Positions 44,728 to 54,162 of a stretch of DNA of 64,000 bases are shown piece after piece (the stretch's first letter is position 1; each line of letters starts with the position of its first letter). This DNA is from Adlercreutzia agrestimuris (GTDB taxonomy: Bacteria; Actinomycetota; Coriobacteriia; Coriobacteriales; Eggerthellaceae): the NCBI RefSeq assembly GCF_943193125.1, contig NZ_CALPCX010000002.1, positions 186,001 through 250,000 of the forward strand. Direction: 5' to 3'. A program made the position numbers and the translations under genes. The notes below the pieces were generated by a model. That model was not told where the DNA came from and made no database searches. It was given only the letters and a program-made list of their open reading frames with translations.

Positions 44728-46148
44728 TCGTTCACCTCAATATCGCACGGTCGCGTAAAAGCATCGGGCGCACAATCAACCCAAATGGTAGCTGCAGTAA
44801 TGCCCTTGAGTTGCTTTGAAATTGTTGGTAGTGGTCCAAGACGCGAGAATACGCCAGCAAACTCGCCATCAAACAAATAAAGACCATTGAGATTATTGTA
44901 GAGGTGAGGCTGAGATGACACCTGGTCATCGGCAAGGTGCGCAATGTCGGTATCAGGGGGCAGTGTTTCAGTTTTGAAGGGTGTGATATAGCGTTGCACG
45001 ATAAAGGGGAAGCCGGCTGCCTCGTTGGCGAACTTATCGATAAGTTCTTCCCATTTATCCTGATCAACCATGCATCCTGCCCAAACGTCGTCAGCTCCAT
45101 AGTGGTCGGTCGGCTTGATAATCCATTCGTCTTTATGCGCGCGAATTTGCTCTAAATTAACCTCGTCATCGTTCAGGAATGCCGTCATAGGCACTGTCTG
45201 CTCAACAAATGAAATCTCTTCGCCCGTTAAAAATTCTTGTGTACGACGGTCGAACAGTACGTCGAAAATCTGCTTATCATGCACAATATGTCCGGCAAAG
45301 CTCCCAATCAGAGCAACCTTTTCCGCGCGAACCGCTTCAATGAGATCTTGAGAGTCATCCCAATAGTCTATGACGTCATTGGTTACGCAGCGTCGCCAGA
45401 TGGCGTCTACGCGTTTGCCTTCGCCGTCACTGAGCACTTCTCCATCGAATGAAAGGTCGCGCACATCAGCCACCACGCAGTCATAGCCATGGTCGCGGAA
45501 AAGCTGAGCGTATATATGGAATTCGTCCACTACGCCATTTTCCAAGTAATCGCAGATAGCAAAACGCGGATGATCAACTTTATGCTCGTAGGTGTTATAG
45601 ATGTTGATGAACTTTTGTACCCAGGTTTCAAAGAGCTCGCAGCGCTGCACAGTATGATGCGAGGCGAAATCAGCAAAGCTTTGCGAAAGTTCAACCGAGT
45701 GGGTGATTTCGCGGTTTTCGTTCATGCCAGATGAGCCATCACCATTGAACTCGCAGAATTTGACGCGATAATCGTTCTCGTCCAAAAACGTATCAACGCG
45801 CGCAAAAGGCAAGAGAGAGTCATAGCCACGCGGCAATATAATTAGCTCCTCAAGGCGCGGATCAAAATCAAAAGCAGCGCGGTATTCGGGATCATCCAGA
45901 TAGTGCTGTATGACCTTGCACAGAATGCGATGCGCCATTTCTGAGGTGGTTTTCATAGCATCAAACGTCTGCTGATTAAAGAGGCGAGGCACAAATGAAC
46001 AAGCCACTACGCGATGATGCACAATAGCGGTGGAGTTTTCCATATACGCAAGTGCGTTGCGCCTGCTTGCAATGTCGCCATTGAGGCTGTTGATGATGTC
46101 GAAGTATTCGCGCGTGTAATCAGCGTTTGTAGGGGATGAGGCATTCAT
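44724..46148 (-). CDS. ATP-grasp-like protein of the glutathionylspermidine synthase type
   Basis: A 474-residue cytosolic protein. ATG 46148 is chosen because GAAAGGG lies upstream. Features such as KFCEFNGDGSSGMNEN, DAIWRRCVTNDVIDY, SFAGHIVHDKQIFDVLFD, WIIKPTDHYGADDVWAGC and PFIVQRYITPFKTE fit the circularly permuted ATP-grasp fold of glutathionylspermidine synthase-like ligases. Such enzymes join a carboxylate to an amine using ATP. The substrates are unknown. It is coupled to the DUF1461-type gene. Confidence 0.72.
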   Translation of the reverse strand: MNASSPTNADYTREYFDIINSLNGDIASRRNALAYMENSTAIVHHRVVACSFVPRLFNQQTFDAMKTTSEMAHRILCKVIQHYLDDPEYRAAFDFDPRLEELIILPRGYDSLLPFARVDTFLDENDYRVKFCEFNGDGSSGMNENREITHSVELSQSFADFASHHTVQRCELFETWVQKFINIYNTYEHKVDHPRFAICDYLENGVVDEFHIYAQLFRDHGYDCVVADVRDLSFDGEVLSDGEGKRVDAIWRRCVTNDVIDYWDDSQDLIEAVRAEKVALIGSFAGHIVHDKQIFDVLFDRRTQEFLTGEEISFVEQTVPMTAFLNDDEVNLEQIRAHKDEWIIKPTDHYGADDVWAGCMVDQDKWEELIDKFANEAAGFPFIVQRYITPFKTETLPPDTDIAHLADDQVSSQPHLYNNLNGLYLFDGEFAGVFSRLGPLPTISKQLKGITAATIWVDCAPDAFTRPCDIEVNE

Positions 46149-46267
46149 AATGCAAACCCTTTCATAATATTGCAATTCTTTTTAGTAGACTAACATAGCG
46201 CAGAGTCTTTAATAGGTTTTGATGGGGGCTTGTTGTTTTTGCACATCAGTTGCCGCATACTTATTTG

Positions 46268-46299
46268 GATAGTTTGTAGCAAACTTGCACCTAACTATC
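46268..46299. promoter_or_regulatory. Dyad between divergent ATP-grasp and epimerase genes
   Basis: GATAGTT (46268-46274) and AACTATC (46293-46299) are inverted copies 18 bases apart. A smaller GTTTG-TAG-CAAAC lies at 46272-46284. Possible regulator site in the divergent promoter region. Confidence 0.3.
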
Positions 46300-46339
46300 G
46301 TATTTGAATAAACCTGTTTTCAGGCTGAAAGAGGGACAA

Positions 46340-47218
46340 ATGGGTAAAACTATTGCAATAGCGGGTATTAATACCACGCTAGGAAAACTGTTCGCGGAAA
46401 AATTAACAGCGAATAATAATACGGTGATTGAACTTACCGATTCAGCCCAGTTAGCCATGCAGCCTGTCGACATGGTGTTTGATTGCTCTTTTCCTCAAAC
46501 TGAAAAGGGTAGCAATATAGCTGAAGGGCTTCGCTTTACTAAAGATCTTTGCTTAACTGCGCGCGAAGCTGGTGTTGATTCATTTGTAATGGTTTCGTCT
46601 CAGCGCGTATATTCATCTGCTCGTGACCAGGCGGCAACTGAAGAAGAACCCGTTAATCCAGACAGTATCTTTGGTATGGGCATATACGCTGCCGAGATGA
46701 TATGTGATGGCATTTTGGGTGACATTGCGCATACTTCGCTTCGCATGGCTACGCTTTATGGGGAAAACTCTAATCCAGGTTTTATTAATAATTTGATAAA
46801 ACAAGCGACGTCTGGAAAGCCTTTTGTAGCTCATGGTTACGAACAAATATATGGACTGATTACCTATCAAGATGCAAGCGATGCGCTGATAGCCGTAGCA
46901 GAGTCGGATCCGAGCACTTGGGAAAGCGTGTATAACGTAGGATCTCAGCGTGAGGGTTATACCTATGATTACATCTTGCGCACCATGTCAGACATCGCAA
47001 AGCGACATGGGTATCAGTCATCGTTTAGTGTCAACTATGATTGCCCTTGGCAAAATACGTCACTTGATGCAACGAGGTTTATGGAGCAGTTTGGATGGTC
47101 TTCAGCTGGGAGCTTATCTCAATCTCTTGAAGACGTTTTTGATCACTATGTTGTGGTTTCTGAAAATGCGCCAGCACGAAAAAGAGGCTTCGGATTATTT
47201 GGTCGAAAGAGCTCGTGA
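46340..47218 (+). CDS. NAD-dependent epimerase/dehydratase-like protein
   Basis: A 292-residue extended short-chain dehydrogenase fold, starting KTIAIAGINTTLGKLFAEKL. The Rossmann glycines are degenerate. The catalytic region is MVSSQRVYSS and then GMGIYAAEMICDG, where the usual YxxxK lysine is replaced by Met, so normal SDR chemistry is doubtful. ATG 46340 is supported by GAGGGA. The C-terminus (RKRGFGLFGRKSS) is basic. It leads into the glycopolymer genes, 64 bases before the WecA-like gene. Confidence 0.78.
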   Translation: MGKTIAIAGINTTLGKLFAEKLTANNNTVIELTDSAQLAMQPVDMVFDCSFPQTEKGSNIAEGLRFTKDLCLTAREAGVDSFVMVSSQRVYSSARDQAATEEEPVNPDSIFGMGIYAAEMICDGILGDIAHTSLRMATLYGENSNPGFINNLIKQATSGKPFVAHGYEQIYGLITYQDASDALIAVAESDPSTWESVYNVGSQREGYTYDYILRTMSDIAKRHGYQSSFSVNYDCPWQNTSLDATRFMEQFGWSSAGSLSQSLEDVFDHYVVVSENAPARKRGFGLFGRKSS

Positions 47219-47282
47219 TATACTTAGAGAGTTTGAGATGTTTTGCTCATCTCGTAAGTGCCTCAAATGATAAGGGCGGTTT

Positions 47283-48407
47283 ATGGAATGGTACCAGGGA
47301 GCAATAGTATTTGCAGTGGCATTTGTTGTCACATATCTCATGGTGCCTGTATCTAAGCATATTGCCTGGCGTCTTGGTGCAATTGATTATCCAGGAAACC
47401 GTCGCGTGAATCGTGCGCCTATCCCGCGCTGTGGCGGAATTGCGCTTTATGTGGGACTCATAGCGGCGTGTTTTACCATTTTTATTGGTGTGCGATTTGC
47501 CGGTTGGGAATTCCACGATCTTTACGTGCTTAATAACGTTAACTACCTGGTGCTTTATGTAGGCGTAACCATTATGTTTGCCGTGGGGCTGGTGGACGAT
47601 ATCACTCAGCTTTCGCCCGGAATTAAGCTAGCAGGACAAATTCTAGCTGCGCTTGTAGTGGTGCTTGCTGGTGTGACTATTGGTGGTGTTCGTGCTGTTA
47701 TCTCAAGCGAATATGTTGCGCTTGGCTGGATAGACTATCCTCTTACTATTGCCTATTTGGTCATCTTCGTAAATATCACCAATCTTATTGATGGTCTTGA
47801 TGGTCTTGCCTCGGGGCTGGTTGCAATTGTAGCCTGCAGCTTGCTTTATTTGGTGCTTATTCGTGGTTCAGTTACGCTTGCGCTGGCATGCATTGCGCTT
47901 ATTGCAGTGTGTCTTGCGTTTTTGCGCTTCAATTTCTTCCCAGCATCGGTTTTCATGGGAGACTCGGGCTCTCTTCTTCTTGGGTTGGTGCTTGGTATCA
48001 TCTCGGTGGCGGGAGTTGTGCGCACACAAGGCTTTATTGTCATGCTTGTACCGCTCGTGATTGCTGGTGTTCCCGTGTTGGATACCGCTTCGGCAGTCAT
48101 TCGTCGCTTACGAGGGCATCAGCCTGTTGATCAAGCAGACATGGGGCATGTTCATCACCGCCTTATGCGTGCCGGTTTGTCGCAGAAGCGCTCAGTTGCG
48201 GTTTTGTGGCTCTGCTCAGCGGCGCTAGCTATTATGGGCTGTCTGATGGTTGGTGTATCAGGACCCATGCGTTGGGCAATTCTCTTTATTTTGGGTGTAG
48301 TAGTATTCTTTGTTATTTGGAAGTTTGGTTTGTTTAAACCCGTTCTTCGCCACCACTATGACAACCGCGGAAAGACCGGTCCGCGCGTGCCGTGGAGCCG
48401 CAAGTAG
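47283..48407 (+). CDS. Undecaprenyl-phosphate sugar-1-phosphate transferase (WecA/TagO/MraY-like)
   Basis: Starts surface polymer synthesis by moving GlcNAc-1-phosphate (or a related sugar) to undecaprenyl phosphate. The 374 residues have about ten spans and the motifs NRRVNRAPIPRCGG, VGLVDDITQL, NLIDGLDGLASG and FMGDSGSLLLGLVLG, plus the His-rich GHVHHRLMRAG loop typical of WecA/TagO. It is followed after three bases of gap plus start region by the LCP gene. Confidence 0.93.
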   Translation: MEWYQGAIVFAVAFVVTYLMVPVSKHIAWRLGAIDYPGNRRVNRAPIPRCGGIALYVGLIAACFTIFIGVRFAGWEFHDLYVLNNVNYLVLYVGVTIMFAVGLVDDITQLSPGIKLAGQILAALVVVLAGVTIGGVRAVISSEYVALGWIDYPLTIAYLVIFVNITNLIDGLDGLASGLVAIVACSLLYLVLIRGSVTLALACIALIAVCLAFLRFNFFPASVFMGDSGSLLLGLVLGIISVAGVVRTQGFIVMLVPLVIAGVPVLDTASAVIRRLRGHQPVDQADMGHVHHRLMRAGLSQKRSVAVLWLCSAALAIMGCLMVGVSGPMRWAILFILGVVVFFVIWKFGLFKPVLRHHYDNRGKTGPRVPWSRK

Positions 48408-48419
48408 GAGGTGGGTTGC

Positions 48420-49454
48420 ATGAGTAAAGATGAACAACCATGTGCTGAAGAAAACCGAGATCAGCAAGCACAAGAGAAAAGAAAGCATTCATCAACCCAC
48501 AATGCAATACTTGCGGTAGTTTGGGTTGTCGTTTTCGCTGCTGCTTTTATCGGTCTGGTGTCTGGCTTGAATCAACTCGCAGGAGATGATGAGGAAATTG
48601 TTGCTCCTTCGGCAGATGTGGATGAAGTGGAAGTGGAACCATTTTATGTGCTGCTCATTGGTTCTGACTCGCGCAAAGGAACAGCGCTCTACACCGGCAA
48701 AGCAACCGAACACGCTCAACTTGATCAGCATTCAGACATCATGACACTCATGCGTGTAGATCCAGAAACCTATACCATTACGTTAGTAACTATTCCGCGT
48801 GATACTCAGCTTGCAGGCAGAAGCGACAAAATAAACGACGCACTTATTGACAACGATCCTCGTAAGGTTGTTGAGGTGGTAGAGTCACTTACCGGGTTGA
48901 CCATTCAAAACTACATGATGACAACCTTTACGGAGTATGAAAAACTCATTGATGCGCTTGGCGGTTTGAAAGTGGATGTTCCGCGCACTATTACGGTGCC
49001 TGATCCGAGTACCGCTGAAAATGTGACAGTTAAAGAGGGAAACAATCAAACACTTGACGGTTCTGAAGCGCTTGTTTTTGCTCGGGCTCGTAAAGAGTAT
49101 GTGGAAGATCAGGATGCTATTCGCCAAAACAATGTGCGGAGTCTTGAAGTTGCAATGATTGAAAAAGTGCTCAATCAAAATGACCTTGAAGCAAATAAGA
49201 GTGTGGCTGATTTAGAGGAATACACTTCTACCAACCTTCCTATGGATGAAATGACTGCGCTTGTTCTTGATTTTGTGACCCACAAAGATGAAGTAACTAT
49301 TTACTCGTGTACGGGTCCTTACGCTGGTGGCGAAAACAAGGACGGTTTGTGGGTTATTGATCAGGATGATGATACGTGGAAAGAGCTTATAGCGCTGGTA
49401 GATAGCGGAGAAGACCCTCGTGGGGTTGTGGAGGAGCCGCAATTAAAGAACTAG
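48420..49454 (+). CDS. LytR-CpsA-Psr (LCP) family polymer transferase
   Basis: Attaches undecaprenyl-linked glycopolymers to peptidoglycan. The 344-residue protein has an N-terminal cytoplasmic tail, one membrane anchor (ILAVVWVVVFAAAFIGLVSG), then the LCP domain with YVLLIGSDSRKG, HSDIMTLMRVDPETYTITLVTIPRDTQL, and DGSEALVFARARKEY. The Arg and Asp residues that bind pyrophosphate are present. ATG 48420 has AGGAGG upstream. Its position next to the WecA-like gene fits wall-polymer synthesis. Confidence 0.94.
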   Translation: MSKDEQPCAEENRDQQAQEKRKHSSTHNAILAVVWVVVFAAAFIGLVSGLNQLAGDDEEIVAPSADVDEVEVEPFYVLLIGSDSRKGTALYTGKATEHAQLDQHSDIMTLMRVDPETYTITLVTIPRDTQLAGRSDKINDALIDNDPRKVVEVVESLTGLTIQNYMMTTFTEYEKLIDALGGLKVDVPRTITVPDPSTAENVTVKEGNNQTLDGSEALVFARARKEYVEDQDAIRQNNVRSLEVAMIEKVLNQNDLEANKSVADLEEYTSTNLPMDEMTALVLDFVTHKDEVTIYSCTGPYAGGENKDGLWVIDQDDDTWKELIALVDSGEDPRGVVEEPQLKN

Positions 49455-49504
49455 CGAGTGTGCTATGATAGTGGCTTTGATGACGACTTGTTGAACGGAG
49501 TGGC

Positions 49505-50320
49505 GTGTTTTCTACCCTAGCAACAATTCTTAAAGATAACTGGGAATGGCGAAAGCAAATTGGTCGCCTAGCAGTTTTTGAGTTGATGAAAAAATCACGT
49601 GGTGCAGTTTTAAGCTGGGCGTGGTTTCTTATCAAGCCAGGCATGTATATCTTTTGCTTCTGGTTTGCCCTTGACATGGGCTTGCGTGTTGGTAGCTCAG
49701 AAGCTTCAGGGTCTGCCCCCTTCATTTTGTGGCTTTGTGCTGGCATTATCCCGTGGTTTTTTATGCAGGATATGCTTGGTGCGGGCATAGATGTGATGCA
49801 CCGTTATCCTTACCTTGTTAATAAGATCAAGTTTCCTTTAAGTGGCATCTCTACTATCTTTACATTGGCAACCATGATCATTCAGCTTATGCTCATGGCA
49901 GTGCTTTTTATTATTTACTTTGCGTGCGGGCAGCCCTTTGATTTGTATCTGCTCCAAGTGCCAATTCTGCTGATTATGATGTTTGTGTTTTGGGATTTGG
50001 TTTCTATTCTGTTTTCGCAGTTATCGGCAATTAGCAAAGACGTGGCTAATTTGATGCAGGCGCTCTCTACGCCGCTGTTCTGGCTTTCGGGTGTCATCTT
50101 TAATGTAAAAAGCGTTCCCATCCCGTGGATCCAAGACGTGCTCTACTTTAATCCCATTACGTTTTTTGTAACGGCATTTCGTGATGCGTTTTATAACAAG
50201 ACATGGTTTTGGGATAACCCTATGGCATGCATTGGGTTTGCGGTGGTGTTTGTAATTACGCTTATTGCAACGGTCTGGGTTTATAAGAAGTTTAATGAGG
50301 AGGTTGCTGATGTCCTCTAA
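49505..50320 (+). CDS. ABC-2 polysaccharide/teichoic acid export permease (TagG/Wzm-like)
   Basis: Six-span permease (271 residues) that, with the next gene, flips the finished polymer across the membrane. It starts at GTG 49505 and carries LWLCAGIIPWFFMQDMLGAG and STPLFWLSGVIFNVKSVPIPW, typical of the ABC-2 type. The final bases overlap the start of the ATPase gene. Confidence 0.91.
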   Translation: MFSTLATILKDNWEWRKQIGRLAVFELMKKSRGAVLSWAWFLIKPGMYIFCFWFALDMGLRVGSSEASGSAPFILWLCAGIIPWFFMQDMLGAGIDVMHRYPYLVNKIKFPLSGISTIFTLATMIIQLMLMAVLFIIYFACGQPFDLYLLQVPILLIMMFVFWDLVSILFSQLSAISKDVANLMQALSTPLFWLSGVIFNVKSVPIPWIQDVLYFNPITFFVTAFRDAFYNKTWFWDNPMACIGFAVVFVITLIATVWVYKKFNEEVADVL

Positions 50321-51110
50321 TGAGCCAACAACCACTTCATTGGCTGATGCCAAGCAACTTCACAAGACAAGCGTAAGCGATGAAGTTGTTATCAAGTTTG
50401 ACGATGTGACCAAGACTTATAACCTGTATAAGAATGACCGCGGGCGCTTTTTGGGAATTTTTAACTACAATCGAAAAGGCTCCTTTTTAGGCAGCGTTGA
50501 TGCTAGCAAAGATCTTTCTTTTGAGATTAAAAAGGGTGAAGCTGTTGCTTTCTTGGGGCATAACGGCGCCGGCAAATCTACGGCACTCAAGATGGTAACT
50601 GGTGTTACACATCCTACGTCAGGCACGGTGGAAGTAAAGGGTCGCGTCTCGGCATTGCTTGAGCTCACCGCAGGTTTTGATATGCAGCTCACGGGGCGTG
50701 AAAACATTGCACTGCGCGGACAAATTATGGGTCTGACGCGTGCTCAGATTAAGGAATTAGAACCTGCCATTATTGATTTCGCTGAACTTGGCTTATATAT
50801 TGACCAGCCTATGCGCACATACTCAAGTGGTATGAAGGCGCGCTTGGGCTTTGCCTTTGCTGTTGCTATTGACCCTGAGATTCTTGTTGTTGACGAAGCG
50901 CTTTCAGTGGGTGACCGAGCGTTTCAACGTAAATGCATAGATCGTATTCGCGAGATTATGATGGACGAGAATGTCACTGTCTTATTTGTTACGCATGCCT
51001 CTTCGGTGGCACAGGAGTTTTGTAGCCGCGGCATTGTGCTTGATAAGGGTACAAAAGTGTTTGATGGGCCCATTGATGAAGCTACGGCTTACTACGAAGC
51101 AAATTACTAA
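50310..51110 (+). CDS. Polysaccharide export ATPase (TagH/Wzt-like)
   Basis: A 266-residue ATPase with Walker A GHNGAGKSTALK, the RVSALLELTAGFDMQLTGREN region that marks polysaccharide/teichoic exporters, signature YSSGMKARLGF and Walker B ILVVDEALSVGD. ATG 50310 lies inside the permease gene with GAGGAGG upstream. No extra C-terminal carbohydrate-binding domain is present, unlike long Wzt proteins. Confidence 0.93.
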   Translation: MSSNEPTTTSLADAKQLHKTSVSDEVVIKFDDVTKTYNLYKNDRGRFLGIFNYNRKGSFLGSVDASKDLSFEIKKGEAVAFLGHNGAGKSTALKMVTGVTHPTSGTVEVKGRVSALLELTAGFDMQLTGRENIALRGQIMGLTRAQIKELEPAIIDFAELGLYIDQPMRTYSSGMKARLGFAFAVAIDPEILVVDEALSVGDRAFQRKCIDRIREIMMDENVTVLFVTHASSVAQEFCSRGIVLDKGTKVFDGPIDEATAYYEANY

Positions 51111-51148
51111 ACAAACTGCCAGCTCACGATAAAGCCAGGAGAGAAACA

Positions 51149-51886
51149 ATGGTTCAAAACCCTGTGATTCATAATGCATTTGCAGCAATTCTGGCGGGCG
51201 GCTCGGGAAGTCGCATGGGAAGTGCTGATAAACCTAAACAGTATCTTATGCTGGGCGAAAAGCCCGTGTTTGTTCATACGGTGGAGAAGTTTGTGGCAAC
51301 AGGCGCCTTCGACGCAGTGCTGATTATGTGCCCAGAACTGCTTCGCCAGCAAACCACAGACCTGCTCCTTAAATATGCGCCCGGTTGTGCGTCGCAAGTG
51401 ATCGTGTGTGCAGGAGGGGCAACGCGCAACGATACGGTATGTGCGGCAATCGCTGAAGTTCAGGAACGCTTCGCGGTTGATGAAGATACCCTGCTGGTAA
51501 CCCATGATGCAGTTCGCCCGTTTGTTGACCACCGTATCATCATGGATAATTTGCAAGCTGCTGCACAATTTGGAGCATGCGATACGGTTATTCCCGCAAC
51601 TGATACCATTGTAGAATCGGTGGAAGGTGAAGTTATTACCTCTATTCCGCCTCGCAGCGCCCTTTATCAAGGTCAGACACCTCAGTCTTTTCGGCTTTTG
51701 TTGCTTAAGCGCTGCTTAGAAGCTCTTACGCAAGAAGAACGCGATTCGTTAACCGATGCATGCAAGGCGGTAGTGCTGGCTGAAGAGCCGGTGGCGCTTG
51801 TTGCAGGTGATGCGGCAAACATGAAGATAACCTACCCGCACGATTTGCGCATTGCTCGCGCGCTGATGGAGGATAAGCGTGCTTAA
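51149..51886 (+). CDS. tarI: Ribitol-5-phosphate cytidylyltransferase (TarI-like)
   Basis: A 245-residue IspD/TarI-fold enzyme. AAILAGGSGSRMGSADKPKQYLMLGEKPVFVHTVEKF is the nucleotide-binding start and HDAVRPFVD the central motif. TarI makes CDP-ribitol from CTP and ribitol-5-phosphate, while the related IspD makes CDP-methylerythritol. TarI is preferred because the next gene, overlapping by eight bases, is TarJ-like and the surroundings are wall-polymer genes. IspD remains the alternative. Confidence 0.85.
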   Translation: MVQNPVIHNAFAAILAGGSGSRMGSADKPKQYLMLGEKPVFVHTVEKFVATGAFDAVLIMCPELLRQQTTDLLLKYAPGCASQVIVCAGGATRNDTVCAAIAEVQERFAVDEDTLLVTHDAVRPFVDHRIIMDNLQAAAQFGACDTVIPATDTIVESVEGEVITSIPPRSALYQGQTPQSFRLLLLKRCLEALTQEERDSLTDACKAVVLAEEPVALVAGDAANMKITYPHDLRIARALMEDKRA

Positions 51887-52898
51887 TCGCGTCTACAGAT
51901 TAGTGGCGCCTCGCCAGTTTGAGCCTGTTGAAGTTGAGGTGACGCTGTCCGATCAGGTGATTGTGCGACCTACCTATTTGTCGCTTTGCAATGCTGATAT
52001 TCGTTATTATACGGGCTCGCGTGCCCCTGAAGTGCTGGCAAAAAAGCTTCCAATGGCACTGGTGCACGAAGGGGTTGGTGAGGTCCTCTTTGACCCGACC
52101 AATACGTTTTCAGCGGGCGAACTGGTAGTTATGCTTCCAAACCAAGCGCATGAGGAAAATTCATGTGTGGCAGAGAACTATTTACGCACTTCTGAGTTTT
52201 GTGGCTCGGGTGTTGATGGCTTTATGCAAGAGTATCTTTTTTTACCGCCCGAGCGCGTACTTGCTCTTCCGGCAGATATTGCACCTGAATGCGCGGCCTT
52301 TACTGAGCTGCTGAGTGTTGCGCATCAAGCTATTGCGCGGTTCCAAAAGACGGCGCATGCGCAGCGTGACACGCTGGGTGTTTGGGGAGATGGCAATGTA
52401 GGATATTTGGTTGCATTGCTCTTAAAGATCTTAGAGCCCACATCGCGCATCGTGGTCTTTGGCAAAAACCCTGCTAAATTGGCTGATTTTACCTTTGTTG
52501 ACGAGGTGTGTTTGGTTGCAAACGCCAATCGCATGTCAGTTGATCATGCTTTTGAATGTGTCGGTGGCAGCGGATCTATTGATGCAATAGATCAGATTAT
52601 TGATGTGATTGAGCCCGAGGGAACCATCAGTTTACTTGGTGTTACCGAACAGCAGGTTCCCATCAATACGCGCATGGTGCTTGAAAAGGGACTGCGATTG
52701 GTAGGAAATAGTCGTAGTTCGCGCGAAGACTTTGAAGCAGTAATTAAGCTCTATCACGCCCATCCTGAAGTGGCAGATTACTTGCGTGCTTTGGTATATG
52801 ATGTCGTGCCGGTTCAGACGGTGCGCCAGATGAGCGATGCGTTTGAGCTTGATATTCGCAAACCCATGGGTAAAGTGGTCATGGCGTGGAACGCGTAA
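51879..52898 (+). CDS. tarJ: Ribulose-5-phosphate reductase (TarJ-like)
   Basis: A 339-residue zinc-type medium-chain dehydrogenase starting at a GTG within tarI. SLCNADIRYYTGSRAPEVL and LVHEGVGEVLFDP hold the zinc ligands, and LGVWGDGNVGYLVALLLK is the cofactor fold. TarJ reduces ribulose-5-phosphate to ribitol-5-phosphate, the TarI substrate. Coupled translation of tarI and tarJ is the usual arrangement in teichoic acid loci. Confidence 0.88.
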   Translation: MLNRVYRLVAPRQFEPVEVEVTLSDQVIVRPTYLSLCNADIRYYTGSRAPEVLAKKLPMALVHEGVGEVLFDPTNTFSAGELVVMLPNQAHEENSCVAENYLRTSEFCGSGVDGFMQEYLFLPPERVLALPADIAPECAAFTELLSVAHQAIARFQKTAHAQRDTLGVWGDGNVGYLVALLLKILEPTSRIVVFGKNPAKLADFTFVDEVCLVANANRMSVDHAFECVGGSGSIDAIDQIIDVIEPEGTISLLGVTEQQVPINTRMVLEKGLRLVGNSRSSREDFEAVIKLYHAHPEVADYLRALVYDVVPVQTVRQMSDAFELDIRKPMGKVVMAWNA

Positions 52899-52911
52899 GC
52901 TGGGTGTCTTT

Positions 52912-54063
52912 GTGAAACAGATTGCCGTAAAAATTGCCGCCTTCTTATTTAATGCGCTTTATATCATCTGTAGGCTTGGCGGTCGTCGCGAGGAAGTGCT
53001 CTTCATTACGCGTCAGGCAAGCACCCCATCTGATGACTTTATTGCCATTGGGAAAGCTTATGAGGACGCGGGATACCAGGTGGTATATCTCTCGCAGCGC
53101 CTTACCAAACGCGCGGCACTTGCTTATGCTGTGCTTGTCGTGAGAGAAATCTATCATCTTGCGAAGTGTCAAGTTTGCTTTGTTGATCGCTATGACCCGG
53201 TTATTAGCTTGCTGCATTTTAAGACAAAGCAGGTGGAGGTTGAGCCGGGCGAAGATTATGTGCGCTTTGATGAAGTGCCTGTTGAGCCGGTGATAGTGCA
53301 ACTTTGGCATGCCTTTGGTGCGTTTAAGAAGTTTGGCTACCAAACAGTGGACACCGCAGAAGGGCATCCGCTTTCTGAGATGGAACTCTTCAAGATTCAT
53401 CGCAACTATACCTGGGTAATTTGTTCGGGTGAGGGCGCGCGAAGACCTTTTGCAGAGGCCTTTGGTTACCCAGTTTCACGCGTTTTGCCGCTTGGGCGCC
53501 CAGAGTATAAGACGCTTTGTGATGAACAATCTGCGCATGAAGCAAAAGGCGTCAAGCTTGATTCTGCAGACAAAGCTCGTGTGCTTTTTGCTCCGACAGT
53601 TCGAAAATACGATAAGTCTGTTCATCCATTTGCAGATCTTTATCGCCGTCATGATTGCTATCTTAATCCTAATCAATTTGAGGAAATTTGGTCTTTTCAT
53701 CCGCTTGATATAGGAGAGGAAGTTCCGCAAGGGGTGCCGCTTAATCTTGAGGCAGCAGACTGCGTGGTGACCGATTATTCGTCAATAGTGTATGAAGCTT
53801 ATCTTCTCAAAAAGCCAGTCTTTTTCTATGTGCCGGATATTGATCATTATTGCGCGACCCCTGGTTTGAATGCTAATCCTGTTGATTTGGCACCCGAAAT
53901 AGTTGCGCAGAGCGAACAGGAATTGCAAGGAATGCTGCAGGCTTGGCGCGCTGATCCGGTGTCATACCCATGGGAAGCTTTGAGGAATTTTGTTGGCGAC
54001 AGCTTTGCTAACGCCCCAAAAGATCCGGCAGTTACGCTTGTTAAGCTAATAGTCCAGAGTTGA
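52912..54063 (+). CDS. CDP-glycerol/ribitol phosphotransferase (TagB/TagF/TarL family)
   Basis: A 383-residue membrane-associated polymerase or primase of the CDP-glycerol:polyglycerol-phosphate transferase family. Motifs are VIVQLWHAFGAFKKFG, GRPEYK, WSFHPLD and DCVVTDYSSIVYEAYLLKKPVFFY. GTG 52912 is taken as start since it lies just after tarJ; longer frames run into that gene. With TarI/TarJ upstream, it most likely adds ribitol phosphate units. One or several units cannot be told. Confidence 0.86.
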   Translation: MKQIAVKIAAFLFNALYIICRLGGRREEVLFITRQASTPSDDFIAIGKAYEDAGYQVVYLSQRLTKRAALAYAVLVVREIYHLAKCQVCFVDRYDPVISLLHFKTKQVEVEPGEDYVRFDEVPVEPVIVQLWHAFGAFKKFGYQTVDTAEGHPLSEMELFKIHRNYTWVICSGEGARRPFAEAFGYPVSRVLPLGRPEYKTLCDEQSAHEAKGVKLDSADKARVLFAPTVRKYDKSVHPFADLYRRHDCYLNPNQFEEIWSFHPLDIGEEVPQGVPLNLEAADCVVTDYSSIVYEAYLLKKPVFFYVPDIDHYCATPGLNANPVDLAPEIVAQSEQELQGMLQAWRADPVSYPWEALRNFVGDSFANAPKDPAVTLVKLIVQS

Positions 54064-54162
54064 TATTGCGCGGTATTTGCAAGATACGTTATGCTTTACA
54101 GTTGCGTAAACTGAGTATTTTGTGTCCATTATTGAATAAGTAAAAAGGATCAGACTGATTTT

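Noticed and set aside
51149..51886. IspD of isoprenoid synthesis
   Set aside because: Fold is shared, but overlap with a TarJ-like gene and wall-polymer context favour TarI; not fully excluded.
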